Positions 11,381 through 21,306 of a stretch of 64,000 nt of DNA are shown here, piece by piece. The DNA lies in contig JAVKOQ010000012.1 of NCBI GenBank assembly GCA_031835245.1, positions 374,093 through 438,092 on the forward strand, given 5' to 3'. How positions within the stretch are numbered: the stretch's first letter is position 1; each line of letters starts with the position of its first letter. This stretch comes from Balamuthia mandrillaris. Lineage: Eukaryota; Discosea; Longamoebia; Balamuthiidae. Below the pieces are notes generated by a model. It saw only the letters and a list, made by a program, of their open reading frames with translations, had not been told where the DNA came from and did no database searches. A program made the translations under genes and the position numbers.

Positions 11381-11416
11381 GCCCACGGCTTCCTGGAGAT
11401 CAACCAGGAGACCCTC
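11381..11416 (+). repeat. 36-nt inverted copy of actin-bundling exon 1
   Basis: These 36 bases match the reverse complement of 10854-10889, inside exon 1 of the neighbouring actin-bundling gene, with one mismatch (35/36). The copy sits about 290 bp upstream of that gene's start, in opposite orientation, outside any frame I can support. It is best explained as a captured or filler-DNA fragment of the gene. Confidence 0.75.
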
Positions 11417-11969
11417 CGTCGGGGACGACGAGCGATTCCAAAGCTAGAAGTGTACATCACATGGTAAGACACGCCGAGGGAAGAAGGAAGCTGCCACCAA
11501 TGTGCAATACGAATCTGGGGTAGGCTTTTACGGAGGGTACGCCAACAAATGTTTTCCTGGTAATGTCGCCCTGTTTTGGCGGACCTTCTTTTGCTCCTGC
11601 AAAAATATCGAAGAGCAAAAGGCAACCAACTTTTCTTTCTTTCAAGAAAGGACGCGAGGCTCGCGACGCGAGTTCGACTCTCGCCGTGGGCATGATATCC
11701 TTGAAACGGAGAAAGTAAATATGTGTCTTCATTTTTGCGCTGTTTCACTGTGGACACTTGTTTGCGCTCCGCTTGTCTCATCCTGTTCCAGACCTTTTTG
11801 CCATCACAGCACCGCAAGAAAACAAGCGAAGGAAACTTTTTTTTGTTGGGGGTGAAACGAAGATCGACGACGCATCAGAGTTACTACTTAATCTTCTCTC
11901 TCTTCTCACCAAAAAAAAAAATTCAGTTGCAAGTCCGTTTGGTTAGAAAAATAAGATCTCTCTCCGAAA
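11417..11969. other. Intergenic with an isolated tRNA-like T-arm
   Basis: No protein gene is supported. At 11668-11684 a perfect 5-bp stem with the 7-base loop TTCGACT looks like a tRNA T-arm with a B-box, followed by GCCGTGGGC (11683-11691). No D-arm or acceptor partner lies within tRNA distance; the only perfect 9-base partner is at 11381-11389. I do not call a tRNA. Confidence 0.4.
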
Positions 11970-13730
11970 ATGATGAAAAAAAAGGTCTGATTGAATTCAA
12001 ATTTTTTTTTTGGGGGGGAGGTGCGGTTCTAAATGTCCTCTTACCATTTTCTTCTCTCTCTCTCTCTCTCTCTCTCTCCTCATTCTCACAACAGGTTTTG
12101 TTGATGGGAAAGAGCGGGTCCGGCAAGACCTCCATGCGGTCCATCATCTTTGCTAATTACATCGCCAGAGACACAACACGCCTCGCCGCCACCAGTACTG
12201 CTTGCCTCTCCTTCTTGTCCTTCTCTTCTTCCTTTCAGCCCTGAATCTTCCTCTCCTCTCTTTCTATCTGGATTTTTTTTTCATCTTTTTGTTGCTACAA
12301 CGACTTAATGTGTTTGTTTGCAGTCGATGTGGAGCACTCTCACGTTCGATTTTTGGGGAACTTGGCCCTGAATCTTTGGGATTGCGGAGGACAGGAAGCC
12401 TTCATGGAGAACTACTTCTCTAACCAGAAGGACCACATCTTCCGAAACGTTGAAGTCCTCATCTACGTTTTCGACGTGGAGAGCAACAACCTGGAGGTAC
12501 AGCTTCTCTCTCTTCTACGTCTTTTCCACACCCCTTCTTCTCCTCTTTTCTTCTTCTCTTTCTCTCTCCTACTCTCTCTCTCTCTCTCTCTGTTTTACTT
12601 TCACTCTCTCTCCTCTCCTCTCGTCGCCTTCTCTCCTCTCGCTTCTCTCAAGCTAACATTCGCTTCGTTACTCCTGTTCTCTTGTCTCTCTTTGTCTACT
12701 TTCCCAAAAACAGAAAGACATGAAGTACTACCATTCCTGTCTTGATGCCATCCAACAGAACTCAGGAGATGCCAAGATCTTTTGCCTCATTCACAAAATG
12801 GACTTGGTTCCAGAGGACCAAAGAGAAAAAGTACGTCCACCCAGACTCATCTCCGTTTATTTAAACTAATTATCCTTTTTTTTCTTCACTCTTTCTCTTC
12901 ACTCTTTACCCTTTCCTTTCTTTTCTGCTATTCTCTTCTTTCTCTTTTGCCTCTTTCGGTTATTCTCTCATTCCTTTTTTTTCAACTTCTTCTCTTCTCC
13001 TCTCCAAACATCAGATCTTCTCCCAAAAAGAGAGCGAGCTGAAGCAAGCCTCCCTTCCAATGGACATAACCTGCTTCGCCACCTCCATCTGGGACGAGAC
13101 CTTGTACAAAGCCTGGAGCAGCATCGTCTATGCCCTCATCCCCAACATCGACATCATCGAGAATCGGCTAAGCAAGTTCTGCACCATCTGCGAGGCCGAT
13201 GAGGTGGTACTCTTTGAGAGGGCGACCTTCCTCGTCATCTCGCATGCCTCCACCAAGAAACACAAGGACGTGCATCGCTTTGAGAAGATCAGCAACATCA
13301 TTAAACAGTTTAAGCTGAGTTGCAGGTTTGTTTGTTTGATGTGCTTTTTCTTGTCGTTTCTTTCGTCCTTTTCCTTTCTCTTTGTTTAGTTTTGATGCTG
13401 AGGAATGCCTTATCGTGCAACTAAAAATAAATGAACAGCAAAACGGGAGCACATTTCCAGAACATGGAAGTGCGCAACTCCAACTTTAGTGCTTTCATCG
13501 ACCTCTTCACCGCCAACACGTACATCATGGTCATCATGTCCGACCCCACCATTCGTACGTCCTTTCTCTCTTCTCTCTTTTTCTTTCTTTGTTCTTCTCG
13601 AGCTCCTTTGCTCTCTTTTTGACCCATTGATTTTCCTCCAACAGAGTCCACAGCAACACTCGTCAACATCAAAGTGGCTCGTAAACACTTTGAAAAGTAT
13701 TTACGCAACACAGAAGCAGAGACCATGTAA
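11970..13730 (+). CDS. RRAGA: RagA/Gtr1-type Rag GTPase
   Basis: Seven exons, join(11970..11984, 12095..12194, 12324..12496, 12714..12830, 13015..13325, 13439..13554, 13645..13730), give 305 residues in frame throughout. Exon 1 is only five codons (MMKKK). The P-loop (GKSGSGKT), the Gtr/Rag block [14 protein letters not shown], the DCGGQ switch, the HKMD base-recognition motif, and the Rag C-terminal roadblock region with [16 protein letters not shown] are all present. Length and order match human RagA closely. Rag GTPases form a heterodimer at the lysosome or vacuole and tell TORC1 about amino-acid supply. The dimer partner of the RagC/Gtr2 type is not in the window. Introns carry CT-rich tracts on the sense strand. 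Identification is very secure. Confidence 0.97.
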
Positions 13731-14130
13731 AACTGTTCTCTTCTCTTTTTCTTTCTTCTCTTTCTATTTTCTTCTTTAACGATAAAAACGACAGTTTTAC
13801 AATTGTTGCGATAAACTATTCCAATTCCCAAATATTTGACGATCGATTCCTTTTCTCGAAAAGATATCGACAAATGCGATAATTTTACTATCAAAGGTAA
13901 ACTATTTTTTATGTCCTTTGCCAAAACTAGGCTATAAGGGTTACCCAAGCGGAGCCTGGTAACGTTCCTTTTAGGTTATTCGTTTAAATTGCACCAACCT
14001 TAAGTTCTTCAAGATGCTGTTTATTAGATATGCCGCGTCGTTTCGTTGTCTCAACAAAAATTCCAAGGAAGAAAGAGGAGAAGTGACACTGCCTCTCTGC
14101 GTCGAAAGGAAGCAATGATCAAGGACGTTT
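13731..14130. other. Intergenic between Rag GTPase and the next gene
   Basis: AT-rich 400 bp with no gene. It contains TATCGACAAA at 13865-13874, one of several TCGACAAA motifs in the window's intergenic DNA, plus CGATCGATT near 13842 and inverted half-sites GTTACC/GGTAAC around 13938-13965. Confidence 0.4.
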
Positions 14131-16113
14131 ATGCGTGAAACGTTCTTTGGCGTTGATGGCGAGGTGTGCATTGAAGGGCACCAAACGCGGGTTGAAAACA
14201 TATTTTCGATCGTTAACAACAACGCCTTGATCTTTGACTTGTTTTTCACGCTCGTGCAGCAAAACACGCACGTAATGAACCAGAAGGAGGATTCTTGGGA
14301 AGCACGACCCTGTGGCGATTTTCTTGGCAGCCTCGAGGATCCTCTCTCAGACTTTTTTCGCAACTACGGGGCATGCTCCACCGAACGGCAAGAAGAGAAA
14401 CACCAACACCTCGCCTTTCCTCTCTTCCCCGCAGATCATAATAACTCTGCTCTTCAACAATCATTTGCACCTGGATCCAACCACCAGCAACAACAACACC
14501 TTCAGATGCCTTCGCCACAGACTTGCGTCATGCGAATCACTCTTTCAGCCTTTCGCAAACAAAACAATCAAACGGGAAAAGATGAATGGAGCGCCTATTG
14601 GGACGACGACTTTGGAGAGATCGCCCTCAACTCCGAAGGAGGCATGCTCTTCCTTCAGTGCTCACCTGCCGTTTGGGACGAGAGCTTAACCGTCATTTGC
14701 CTGGTGAAGAGGGGTAAGGGGGAGTGGAAGCTGGTTGGCGTTCGTGAACATCGCTTCTTGACACCGTTCATCATCAGTGTCCCCGAAAAGGAGCAACAAC
14801 GAGAAGAACAACAAACGCAAAACAACAGCAACGCAAGGCGTAAGATAGGTATGAACGTTTGGTACCAGTACTTGGTGTTTCGGCCCAAGTCCAAGGAATT
14901 GCTGGCACAAACCCCGCCGGTGAGAGCCAAGTCCCAAAAGGTGATGACGGAGAAGTACATTGTGCAAGACAAAACTCCGGTTTGGAACTGCGTTTTGAAC
15001 CAGTTTGAATTGCGGTTTCTGGAAGAACAACATCAACAACCAGAACAGCATAGACTCCAGACTTTGGAGAGGAACATGAACCAAATGTTCGGTCTTGATG
15101 GGAACGAGTTCACAGCATCACACATGACACCCGACATCTCCCTTCTTTCTCTGCACTCCCCATTAGCTCCGGCCACTCCAGATAACGCTCTTTCAACCTC
15201 AGCCTCTCCTCCTCATTCTTTATCCCCTTCAGATTTGTCGTCTGCTTTGGTAATGGGTACAGGCTCCTCCCCCGCAGGAGGTGACGGTTTTCCTTTTGTA
15301 TTCGATACGTACACGAAGGAGGACGCAAAAAGATCTTCCACTACATCTTTGGAGCTCTTTCTCCCGCAGACTCAACCTCCACATCAACACAATTTTGCTT
15401 ATTCCTCTTCATATCCCGAACTTCCTCTACTCTCTGCTTCCGTCACCACAGCCAGCCCCTTCGGAGAGGAGCTAGGTACCCTGCAAAAACGTTCTCAGTC
15501 CTTCTCCTTTGGTGAGCTGAAAAGCGCTCCTTGGTGGGAGGAAGAAATGGGCGCTTCTACTCCGATGGATTTTGCCAATCATCCTTCGTTTCTCTCTCCT
15601 TCCTCTCCAGCTTCTTCTCAACAAACAAACGACTCTCAACTGCAACACCTTTTGGCCACTCCTTCCTCTCCTTCATCCCATAAAGCCTCCATCCCTTCTC
15701 CGTTATCCAAAAGCTCAAGCCAGTCTCACTTGCCCTCTCCTTTGGCTCATTCTTCTCGTCCGATGTCTCGCCAAAGAACTTCTATTCATCACGTCCGCAG
15801 GGACAGGGCCATAAGCAATCCCCTCCCTGGCCAACGGACGCCCTCCCAACCGCCTTGTTCATCCACTTCTACAATCCCTGAAACCACGGCTTTATCTTCC
15901 ATGCTGACTGGGCTACATTCAACGATGCTGACGAGCGAAAGAAGCAACGAAGAAGACGGCGACATGATGATAGAGATGGCGGCAGAGAAGTTTCCTCGTT
16001 CAAACTCTTCTAACGCTTCTCCTTGGTTTGAAGAGTTTCCAATGTCCCCTGGCTCAGCCAACCTCAGTAATGGTGGTACTTTTCTCAGCGACGACGACAA
16101 ATTCCAGTTTTAA
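14131..16113 (+). CDS. Ser/Pro/Gln-rich protein, possible transcription regulator
   Basis: An intronless frame of 660 codons starts at 14131 and ends with TAA; an alternative start at 14275 (MNQKEDSW) would drop a poorly convincing first 48 residues. I do not recognise the family. After a Gln-rich stretch there is a compact region, about residues 130-305, with alternating hydrophobic strands, many aromatics and the blocks DEWSAYWDDDFGE and MNVWYQYLVFRPKS, suggesting a beta-rich folded domain of about 170 residues. The remaining 350 residues are low-complexity Ser/Pro/Thr/Gln with clusters of SP sites and an Arg-rich patch near 550-575. A folded domain with a long phosphorylatable tail is common in transcription factors and signalling adaptors. 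That role is inference only. Confidence 0.7.
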   Translation: MRETFFGVDGEVCIEGHQTRVENIFSIVNNNALIFDLFFTLVQQNTHVMNQKEDSWEARPCGDFLGSLEDPLSDFFRNYGACSTERQEEKHQHLAFPLFPADHNNSALQQSFAPGSNHQQQQHLQMPSPQTCVMRITLSAFRKQNNQTGKDEWSAYWDDDFGEIALNSEGGMLFLQCSPAVWDESLTVICLVKRGKGEWKLVGVREHRFLTPFIISVPEKEQQREEQQTQNNSNARRKIGMNVWYQYLVFRPKSKELLAQTPPVRAKSQKVMTEKYIVQDKTPVWNCVLNQFELRFLEEQHQQPEQHRLQTLERNMNQMFGLDGNEFTASHMTPDISLLSLHSPLAPATPDNALSTSASPPHSLSPSDLSSALVMGTGSSPAGGDGFPFVFDTYTKEDAKRSSTTSLELFLPQTQPPHQHNFAYSSSYPELPLLSASVTTASPFGEELGTLQKRSQSFSFGELKSAPWWEEEMGASTPMDFANHPSFLSPSSPASSQQTNDSQLQHLLATPSSPSSHKASIPSPLSKSSSQSHLPSPLAHSSRPMSRQRTSIHHVRRDRAISNPLPGQRTPSQPPCSSTSTIPETTALSSMLTGLHSTMLTSERSNEEDGDMMIEMAAEKFPRSNSSNASPWFEEFPMSPGSANLSNGGTFLSDDDKFQF

Positions 16114-16698
16114 GTTTTGTTTTATGTTTTGTGTTGCTACCACTACTCATTGTATGTTACTTCATCCTTTTCTTTACTTTTCGTTTTGTTATGAGTTGCG
16201 GAGATACACAAGGCTACTATGTCTCCGTGCAATTTTTGTTGTAGTTTATACTGTGAAAATAAAAAACTTTTCTGGTGAGAAAAAGAAGGACTACTGGTAT
16301 CTAAACAGTTGCCTGGTGATGTCCCTTTTGATCTCACGCATTCGGAGGTGCTTGTCGCTTGCCTACAGGGAATACCATAACATGTCCCTCAAGTGGCACA
16401 GAGAAATCGGAACAAAAAAAAGATATCTTTTGATTTTCCATTGGCCCTTTGAAAATTTTTCAAGATGAAGATAGATAAGATCGAAAATTACCATATTTGG
16501 AAACCGCGCGACTTTCGATATATTAGGTTGATTCTGAACACTTAGACAGGAAAAGTATCGATAAAATTGCAACAATTTCGATATTTCGAAGTAATAAACA
16601 GAAAAAAACGGTAAAAGATTTTTCTGACGAAAGAAAAGATGAGTTGTTGCGAAAAGCGGCCGAGAGGCTCCCCTTCGAATAATCCGCCAGGGCCACGG
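16114..16698. other. Intergenic, AT-rich
   Basis: No gene is supported in these 585 bp. It contains TATCGATAA at about 16556 and TTTCGATAT repeats (about 16515 and 16576), which resemble motifs seen in other intergenic stretches and may belong to the promoter of the Rab-like gene. Confidence 0.35.
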
Positions 16699-18013
16699 AT
16701 GGTCGGGAACCAAACCCAAAGGGCAAGCATGTAATACGGACTCCTTCTCCTCCTGTTTCTGCTCTTAAAAAAATAAAAACTAATCCCTCTATTTTGAAAA
16801 AAAATAATACAAAAGAGAACAAAAACTCATCATTTTGGGCGACTATGGCGTTGGAAAGGTTTGCCTCCGTTTTTGAAAAAATCACCACACAAGCAACTTG
16901 ATCGATTGTCTGATGCTTTTTTGTTTGTTGGTTGGTTGTTTTATAGTCCAGTTTGGCCATACGAATGTTTCTTGACAGGTTTGACGAGGACACCAGCTGG
17001 TTCAGCAGCGAGGGTTTGATCAGCAAGAACATCGCCGTCGACAAGACTGCTTTCAAGTTGTCTGTCCACGATACTTCTGGTCAGAAGACCTTCTCTCTCG
17101 CTCGCTGTCTTCCTGCTTCTCTCCTCTCTGCTTTCTTCTCTCTCTCGTTCTCTGCTTCTCTTCTCCTCTTCTTCTCTCTTCTCTCGTTCTCTTCTCCTCT
17201 TCTCCTCTTCCTACTCTATCCTCTCTTCTCTTCATTCTCTGGTTCTATCGTTCTATTGTTCTCTCTCTCTCTCTCTCTCTCTATACGTATTATAACAGTG
17301 AACTGACATGCCAGCTCGCTTTGTTTTTGAAACAACAGGGCAAGAAAAGTTTCGAAGTTTGACGTATAGTTATTACAGAAACGCATCCGCCATTATCTAT
17401 GCATACGATATTACCAACAGGTTTGGAGTTTTTGCCTCTTCGTTTTTTTCATTTGGTTTGCTTCTCTCTTCTCACCTATGCATGAACTTCACCTTCTTGA
17501 TCAAACCCAAAAACAGAACCTCATTTGGTAATGCATCAGTCATTCTATTTTACTTTTTTCTGTTCTCTCTCTCTCTCTCTCTCTATCTCTCTGTCTCCCT
17601 CTCTCCATCCATCCCTCCCTCTCATCTGAACAAACATTTGCACGGAACAGAGGGCCTACACTCATGGCACGGAGAACTCCAAATGTACTCGCAAGCATTG
17701 AGCAACGTGATGCTGGTCGGCACCAAGTGTGATCTCACCGCCCAACGTGCCGTTTCCACCGAGGAGGGCATCGCCCTGGCCGAACAGCTCGGCATGCCTT
17801 TCCTCGAAGTTAGGTTTGTTCTCTCTCTCTCTCTCTCTCTCTCGTGTTCTCTCTCTCTCTCTGCTTCTCTCTCTCTCTCTCTCTCTGCTTCTCTCTCTCG
17901 TGTTCTCTCCTTACAAGGTTTGCCTGTACAGTGCAAAAGAAGGCACAAACACAGAAAAAGTTTTGATGATGGTGGCGACGGCTTGCGCTCAATCCCTCGA
18001 AGCACAAAAATAA
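16699..18013 (+). CDS. Rab-like small GTPase without prenylation cysteine
   Basis: Seven exons, join(16699..16730, 16816..16858, 16947..17079, 17339..17420, 17517..17527, 17651..17813, 17932..18013), give 181 residues. Exon 1 is the least certain; it was chosen because it supplies an ATG and the required phase 2. Exon 5 is an 11-nt micro-exon. The protein shows the P-loop GDYGVGKS, the Rab switch II motif DTSGQEKF, the strand YAYDITNR, GTKCDL for guanine recognition and SAKEGTN. All nucleotide-binding boxes are intact, so it should be an active GTPase of membrane traffic. It ends AQSLEAQK, with no CC, CxC or CaaX cysteine, so it cannot be geranylgeranylated in the usual way. It may be a Rab-like protein that is soluble, or the true last exon differs. 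Confidence 0.82.
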
Positions 18014-18202
18014 AACAACAACAAAAAAAAAAGAACAAGAAAAGTTTTGTAGATAAACAATCAATCTTCTTCTTCTTCCTTTTCACATTCCAATCCTTTC
18101 ATCAGTTCTTTCTTTCTTTCTTCTTCTTTCGCTTCTTTATTCTTCGCCGTACACAACAACAATTTCTCTTCTTTTCCATGCCATAACATTCGCAGCCGAG
18201 TT

Positions 18203-18466
18203 TCATTCTTCCAAGGAAGCGCGATGAACGGCTTGGCAAATGTCGGTGAGGGTGACGACACCGATGGGCTGTCGTTTGTTGTCGACTACCCACAGGCGGT
18301 GGTAGTGGTGGTGGATGACGTGCGCCAACACATCTCCCAACAGGTCGTCCTCTTTACATGCCAACACCGGTTCTCCCTCTCCCTGTTGTTTTTTTGTTTT
18401 AGTTGGTGAGTTTGTAACACCAGAGAGAGAGAGAGAGAGAGAAGAGAGAAGAGAGAGAGAGAGAGA

Positions 18467-18507
<41 letters not shown>

Positions 18508-19705
18508 GAACAATGACTCACAAAAAAACAATAAGCGAGCAAACAAAAAAATGAAATGAACAAACTGACCTTGTACTTGTGCAAGAAACTCATAATAGGA
18601 AGGGTGATGTCGTGAAATTCCTTGTCATTGGTAAGGAACCTGAGGTCGCTGGCGACCAGGTTGCCCATCAGCGTCTTCTCCACGTCGGCCACGGCCATGG
18701 CGCTCACGCTGTGCTGCACCATCTTCTTGAAGGCGTTGAGCGCCCTGTCGTTTGTGTTTATGAAGAGGACCCATTCCTTCACCAATCCCAAATCCTTAAC
18801 AGACTGCTGGGTGACGGAAGAGAGATTTCCTTTCGCTTCCAAAAATCTGAGAGACAGAGAAAAGAATGAAGATAAGAAAGATAAGAAAAAAAAAGAAATG
18901 AGCAAGAATGTGGAACAAACGCTAAGAACAGAGAGAGAGGGCGAGAGAGAGAGAGGGAGGGAGAGAGAGAGAGGGAGAGAGAGAGAGAGAGAGAGAAAGA
19001 AAGAGCAAAAACGAAGGACTATAGAAAGAAAACAAACCTCATAACATCAGATTGTGTGATAACTTTGGAGATCTCGTCTCCGTCCATGAGAGCCACTCGG
19101 TGGAGGCCCGCAACAAATTTTTCCAAAAGCTGGCCTACAGTTGTGGTCGCAGTTACTTTGCCAAAGCACTCTCTTCCTGACCGTTCTACCAAAGTGAAGC
19201 AGCAAAAGAGTAAAGAAGATAGCAGATAGATAGAAAGAAAGAGAGAGAAGAGAGAAGGACAGTGCTTAGTAACGCGAAAGAAAGGATGGAGACAGAATGA
19301 GTTTAAGTACCGAGGAGATCCCTGCATTTGAGAAAAAAAAGAGTCAATACCAAAAACAAAAGTTTCTCCCTTACACTCCTTTGTCATAATAATAATAAAA
19401 ATAAAAACAACTTACCGAACGCGTCGCTTGAAAAACTTGTGAGAATCGATTGAGTTAAGGTCTTTGCACACGGAGTCCAGATGAGCGGCCACATGTAGCA
19501 CATCAAAGAAGCCGAGGTAGCCATTGTTCTCCGCCTTTACCGGCACAGAAAGCAGCTGCTTCTCTCGCAAAAGCTTTTTGTTTTGAAGTAAGTAACACAA
19601 ACTCCAATCAAAAGAAAAGAAAACGAGCTTAGGTGTTTTTGAACTCACATCAAACCTTTTGATGTGATCGAAAAAGAAAAAGTGGAAGAGAGAAAAGAGA
19701 AGAGA

Positions 19706-19752
<47 letters not shown>

Positions 19753-19888
19753 GGGGATGTACTTGAAGTGCTTCTGCAACGGTGGCATCAAAAGGCAAAG
19801 AAACGACCACTTGCTCCTCCAGGTTCACCAACGCGGTCACCGGTTGAGCCAGCAGCTCTTTGAGGCTCGTCTTCGTAGTACCTTCCAT
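18203..19888 (-). CDS. CBS-domain protein, AMPK-gamma/SNF4-like layout
   Basis: Six exons, complement(18203..18382, 18570..18846, 19038..19176, 19311..19321, 19416..19573, 19763..19888), phase-checked, give 296 residues. Exon 4 in genomic order (19311..19321) is an 11-nt micro-exon. About four CBS repeats can be traced; the clearest ends are KVITQSDVMRF and PIGVVTLTDICQAVH, each with the S/T-x-x-D nucleotide-binding turn. Four tandem CBS motifs over about 300 residues is the layout of AMPK gamma/SNF4 and relatives, which bind AMP, ADP or ATP. Without a search I cannot tell AMPK gamma from other four-CBS proteins. It converges on the Rab-like gene with 189 bp between stops. A good donor (CTGGTAAG) on the minus strand near 20,236 suggests a 5'-UTR intron. 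Confidence 0.85.
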
Positions 19889-20248
19889 TGAACTTGTTGG
19901 ATTGTTTTTTTTTTAAAAAAATGTGTATCAAGAAATCTGTAGCACATTAAAAAAAAAAAATGAAAACGCAGCGTGTTTGAGAATAGAGTTGAGTTGAGGT
20001 GATGCAAAAAAAAAAACAAACCTCTCTCTCTCTCTCTCTCTCTCTCTCTGCTACTAAACTACCACTCCAACTCCGCCAACAACGAGAGAACAAACCTGCG
20101 CGGTGCGTGAGCGTGTGCCTCAATAATTATTGCTTTTCTTTTTTATTTTGGTCAAACTAAACAAAAAACAAAGCACGTTTATTGCAAGAAAAAAAAAGTG
20201 AGGCAGTAGAAGCGAAAAAACAAAAAAAGGCTTACCAGATGGAAGGAT

Positions 20249-20269
20249 GGGGGTGGGGTGGGGTGGGGT
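20249..20269 (+). other. Potential G-quadruplex (four G runs)
   Basis: Four runs of four or five guanines separated by single thymines occur in about 20 bp, the classic intramolecular G-quadruplex pattern with one-base loops. It lies about 360 bp upstream of the CBS-gene start and 360 bp upstream of the divergent start at 20,632. Confidence 0.6.
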
Positions 20270-20427
20270 GCTCTTTCTTCTCCTTTCCCTCTTGAATCTT
20301 CGTTTTTTTGTTTCGTTCGAGGAAGAGGCGGCGGCAAAGAGCTGTTTGCTGTTGTTTGGGTTCCCGATTTACAGTCCCTGGTTTGAACTTTTTAGCATTC
20401 GTTAAACTTTTCCTTTTTAATAGTAGA

Positions 20428-20435
20428 TGACGTCA
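20428..20435. promoter_or_regulatory. CRE-type palindrome TGACGTCA
   Basis: A perfect CRE octamer, the binding site of bZIP factors such as CREB/ATF, lies 196 bp upstream of the start at 20,632 and in the shared region with the CBS gene. A second TGACGTCA in the window (about 27,225) is inside coding sequence, so chance occurrence is possible. Confidence 0.4.
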
Positions 20436-20631
20436 AATATTTCCTTTTCGATATTATTTGTAGACACAATTCTCTTTTTTTGGGTTCACGCACGGGCGCC
20501 CTTTCCCGCAACGAACGGCTGACTCCTATAGAAGAGCAATGCGTTGAGAACAAAGAAAAACGAACAGCAACGTACATATAGAGGAGAAAGGTTCTCCACC
20601 TTTGAGTGAAAAAAAAAAAAAAACGGCAAGC

Positions 20632-21306
20632 ATGAGCATTCCCTCCTTGCCGGCATATGTCACTGGCGAGATCGTGTTGAAGAACAGCTTGGACCTTCTC
20701 CTCGAAGAGCTCGATGAGGAGGCACGACAGTACCGGTCGTGGAAACAGGCGGAAGGGGCACGAAAACGGAGCGACCTGAGAGGGAACTTACAACCTGTTT
20801 TCCTTCCGTCCCCGGCTGCATTTCCTTCTACATCTGCTTCTTCGTCTTCTGCTTCGTCATGTTCTTCTTCCCTCCTCTCTTCTGATTCTTCGTCATGTTC
20901 TTCCATTTCTTCTTCGCCTCAACAGGAACCCCCTCACGAAACAATCATAGAACAAAAGCAAACATCAGTATTAAGAACAAACAAATCCAAACGGAAGAAA
21001 GGCGTTGTGGCCTTTCATCTCCCCAAGGGTTCGAAGAAAGATTTAAGGTTTGTCAAGGAGAAGAGCATGGGAGCAGACAACGGCGACTCCTGGTCCGAAG
21101 ACGAGAGCTCTAACTCATCCTCGGCTTCTTCTTCCAACTCTGTTTCGTTGGAGGACTTGGAGCCACATTTGGGAGACGTGGAGGAGGAGTCCCTCGGGGA
21201 ACTTAGCTCCCCTGAAGAACGAAAGAAGCGGAACCTGAACAGAAGGAAGAGCGACTGTGCGGCTGCTTTGGGTCTCTATGATAAGTTCTTCAAAGTAGCG
21301 GTATAG
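20632..21306 (+). CDS. Small Ser-rich acidic protein, unknown
   Basis: A 224-codon intronless frame from the first ATG (20632) to TAG. I do not recognise it. The N-terminal 45 residues form a likely helix with a short hydrophobic lead (SIPSLPAYVTGEIVLKNSL). A long Ser run occupies about residues 65-100, a basic patch (KSKRKKG) follows, then Ser/Asp/Glu-rich segments and a C-terminal helix ending LGLYDKFFKVAV. The conserved-looking ends with a disordered middle suggest an adaptor or nuclear protein. Codon use resembles the neighbouring genes. Confidence 0.6.
   Translation: MSIPSLPAYVTGEIVLKNSLDLLLEELDEEARQYRSWKQAEGARKRSDLRGNLQPVFLPSPAAFPSTSASSSSASSCSSSLLSSDSSSCSSISSSPQQEPPHETIIEQKQTSVLRTNKSKRKKGVVAFHLPKGSKKDLRFVKEKSMGADNGDSWSEDESSNSSSASSSNSVSLEDLEPHLGDVEEESLGELSSPEERKKRNLNRRKSDCAAALGLYDKFFKVAV

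Larger units (their letters stand above)
19889..20631. other. Divergent promoter region (CBS gene / small acidic gene)
   Basis: About 740 bp between two divergent starts. It holds a (CT)n tract at about 20,022-20,049, the G-rich run at 20,249-20,269 and a perfect CRE-type palindrome at 20,428. No gene is supported. Confidence 0.45.

Noticed and set aside
11600-11700. A tRNA gene, possibly tRNA-Sec, on the plus strand
   Set aside because: Only the T-arm is convincing. The candidate anticodon stem has a mismatch at the loop, and no D-arm or acceptor partner lies within 100 nt.
13936-13967. An X-box from GTTACC and GGTAAC half-sites
   Set aside because: The half-sites are separated by about a dozen bases, not the 0-3 of an RFX site.
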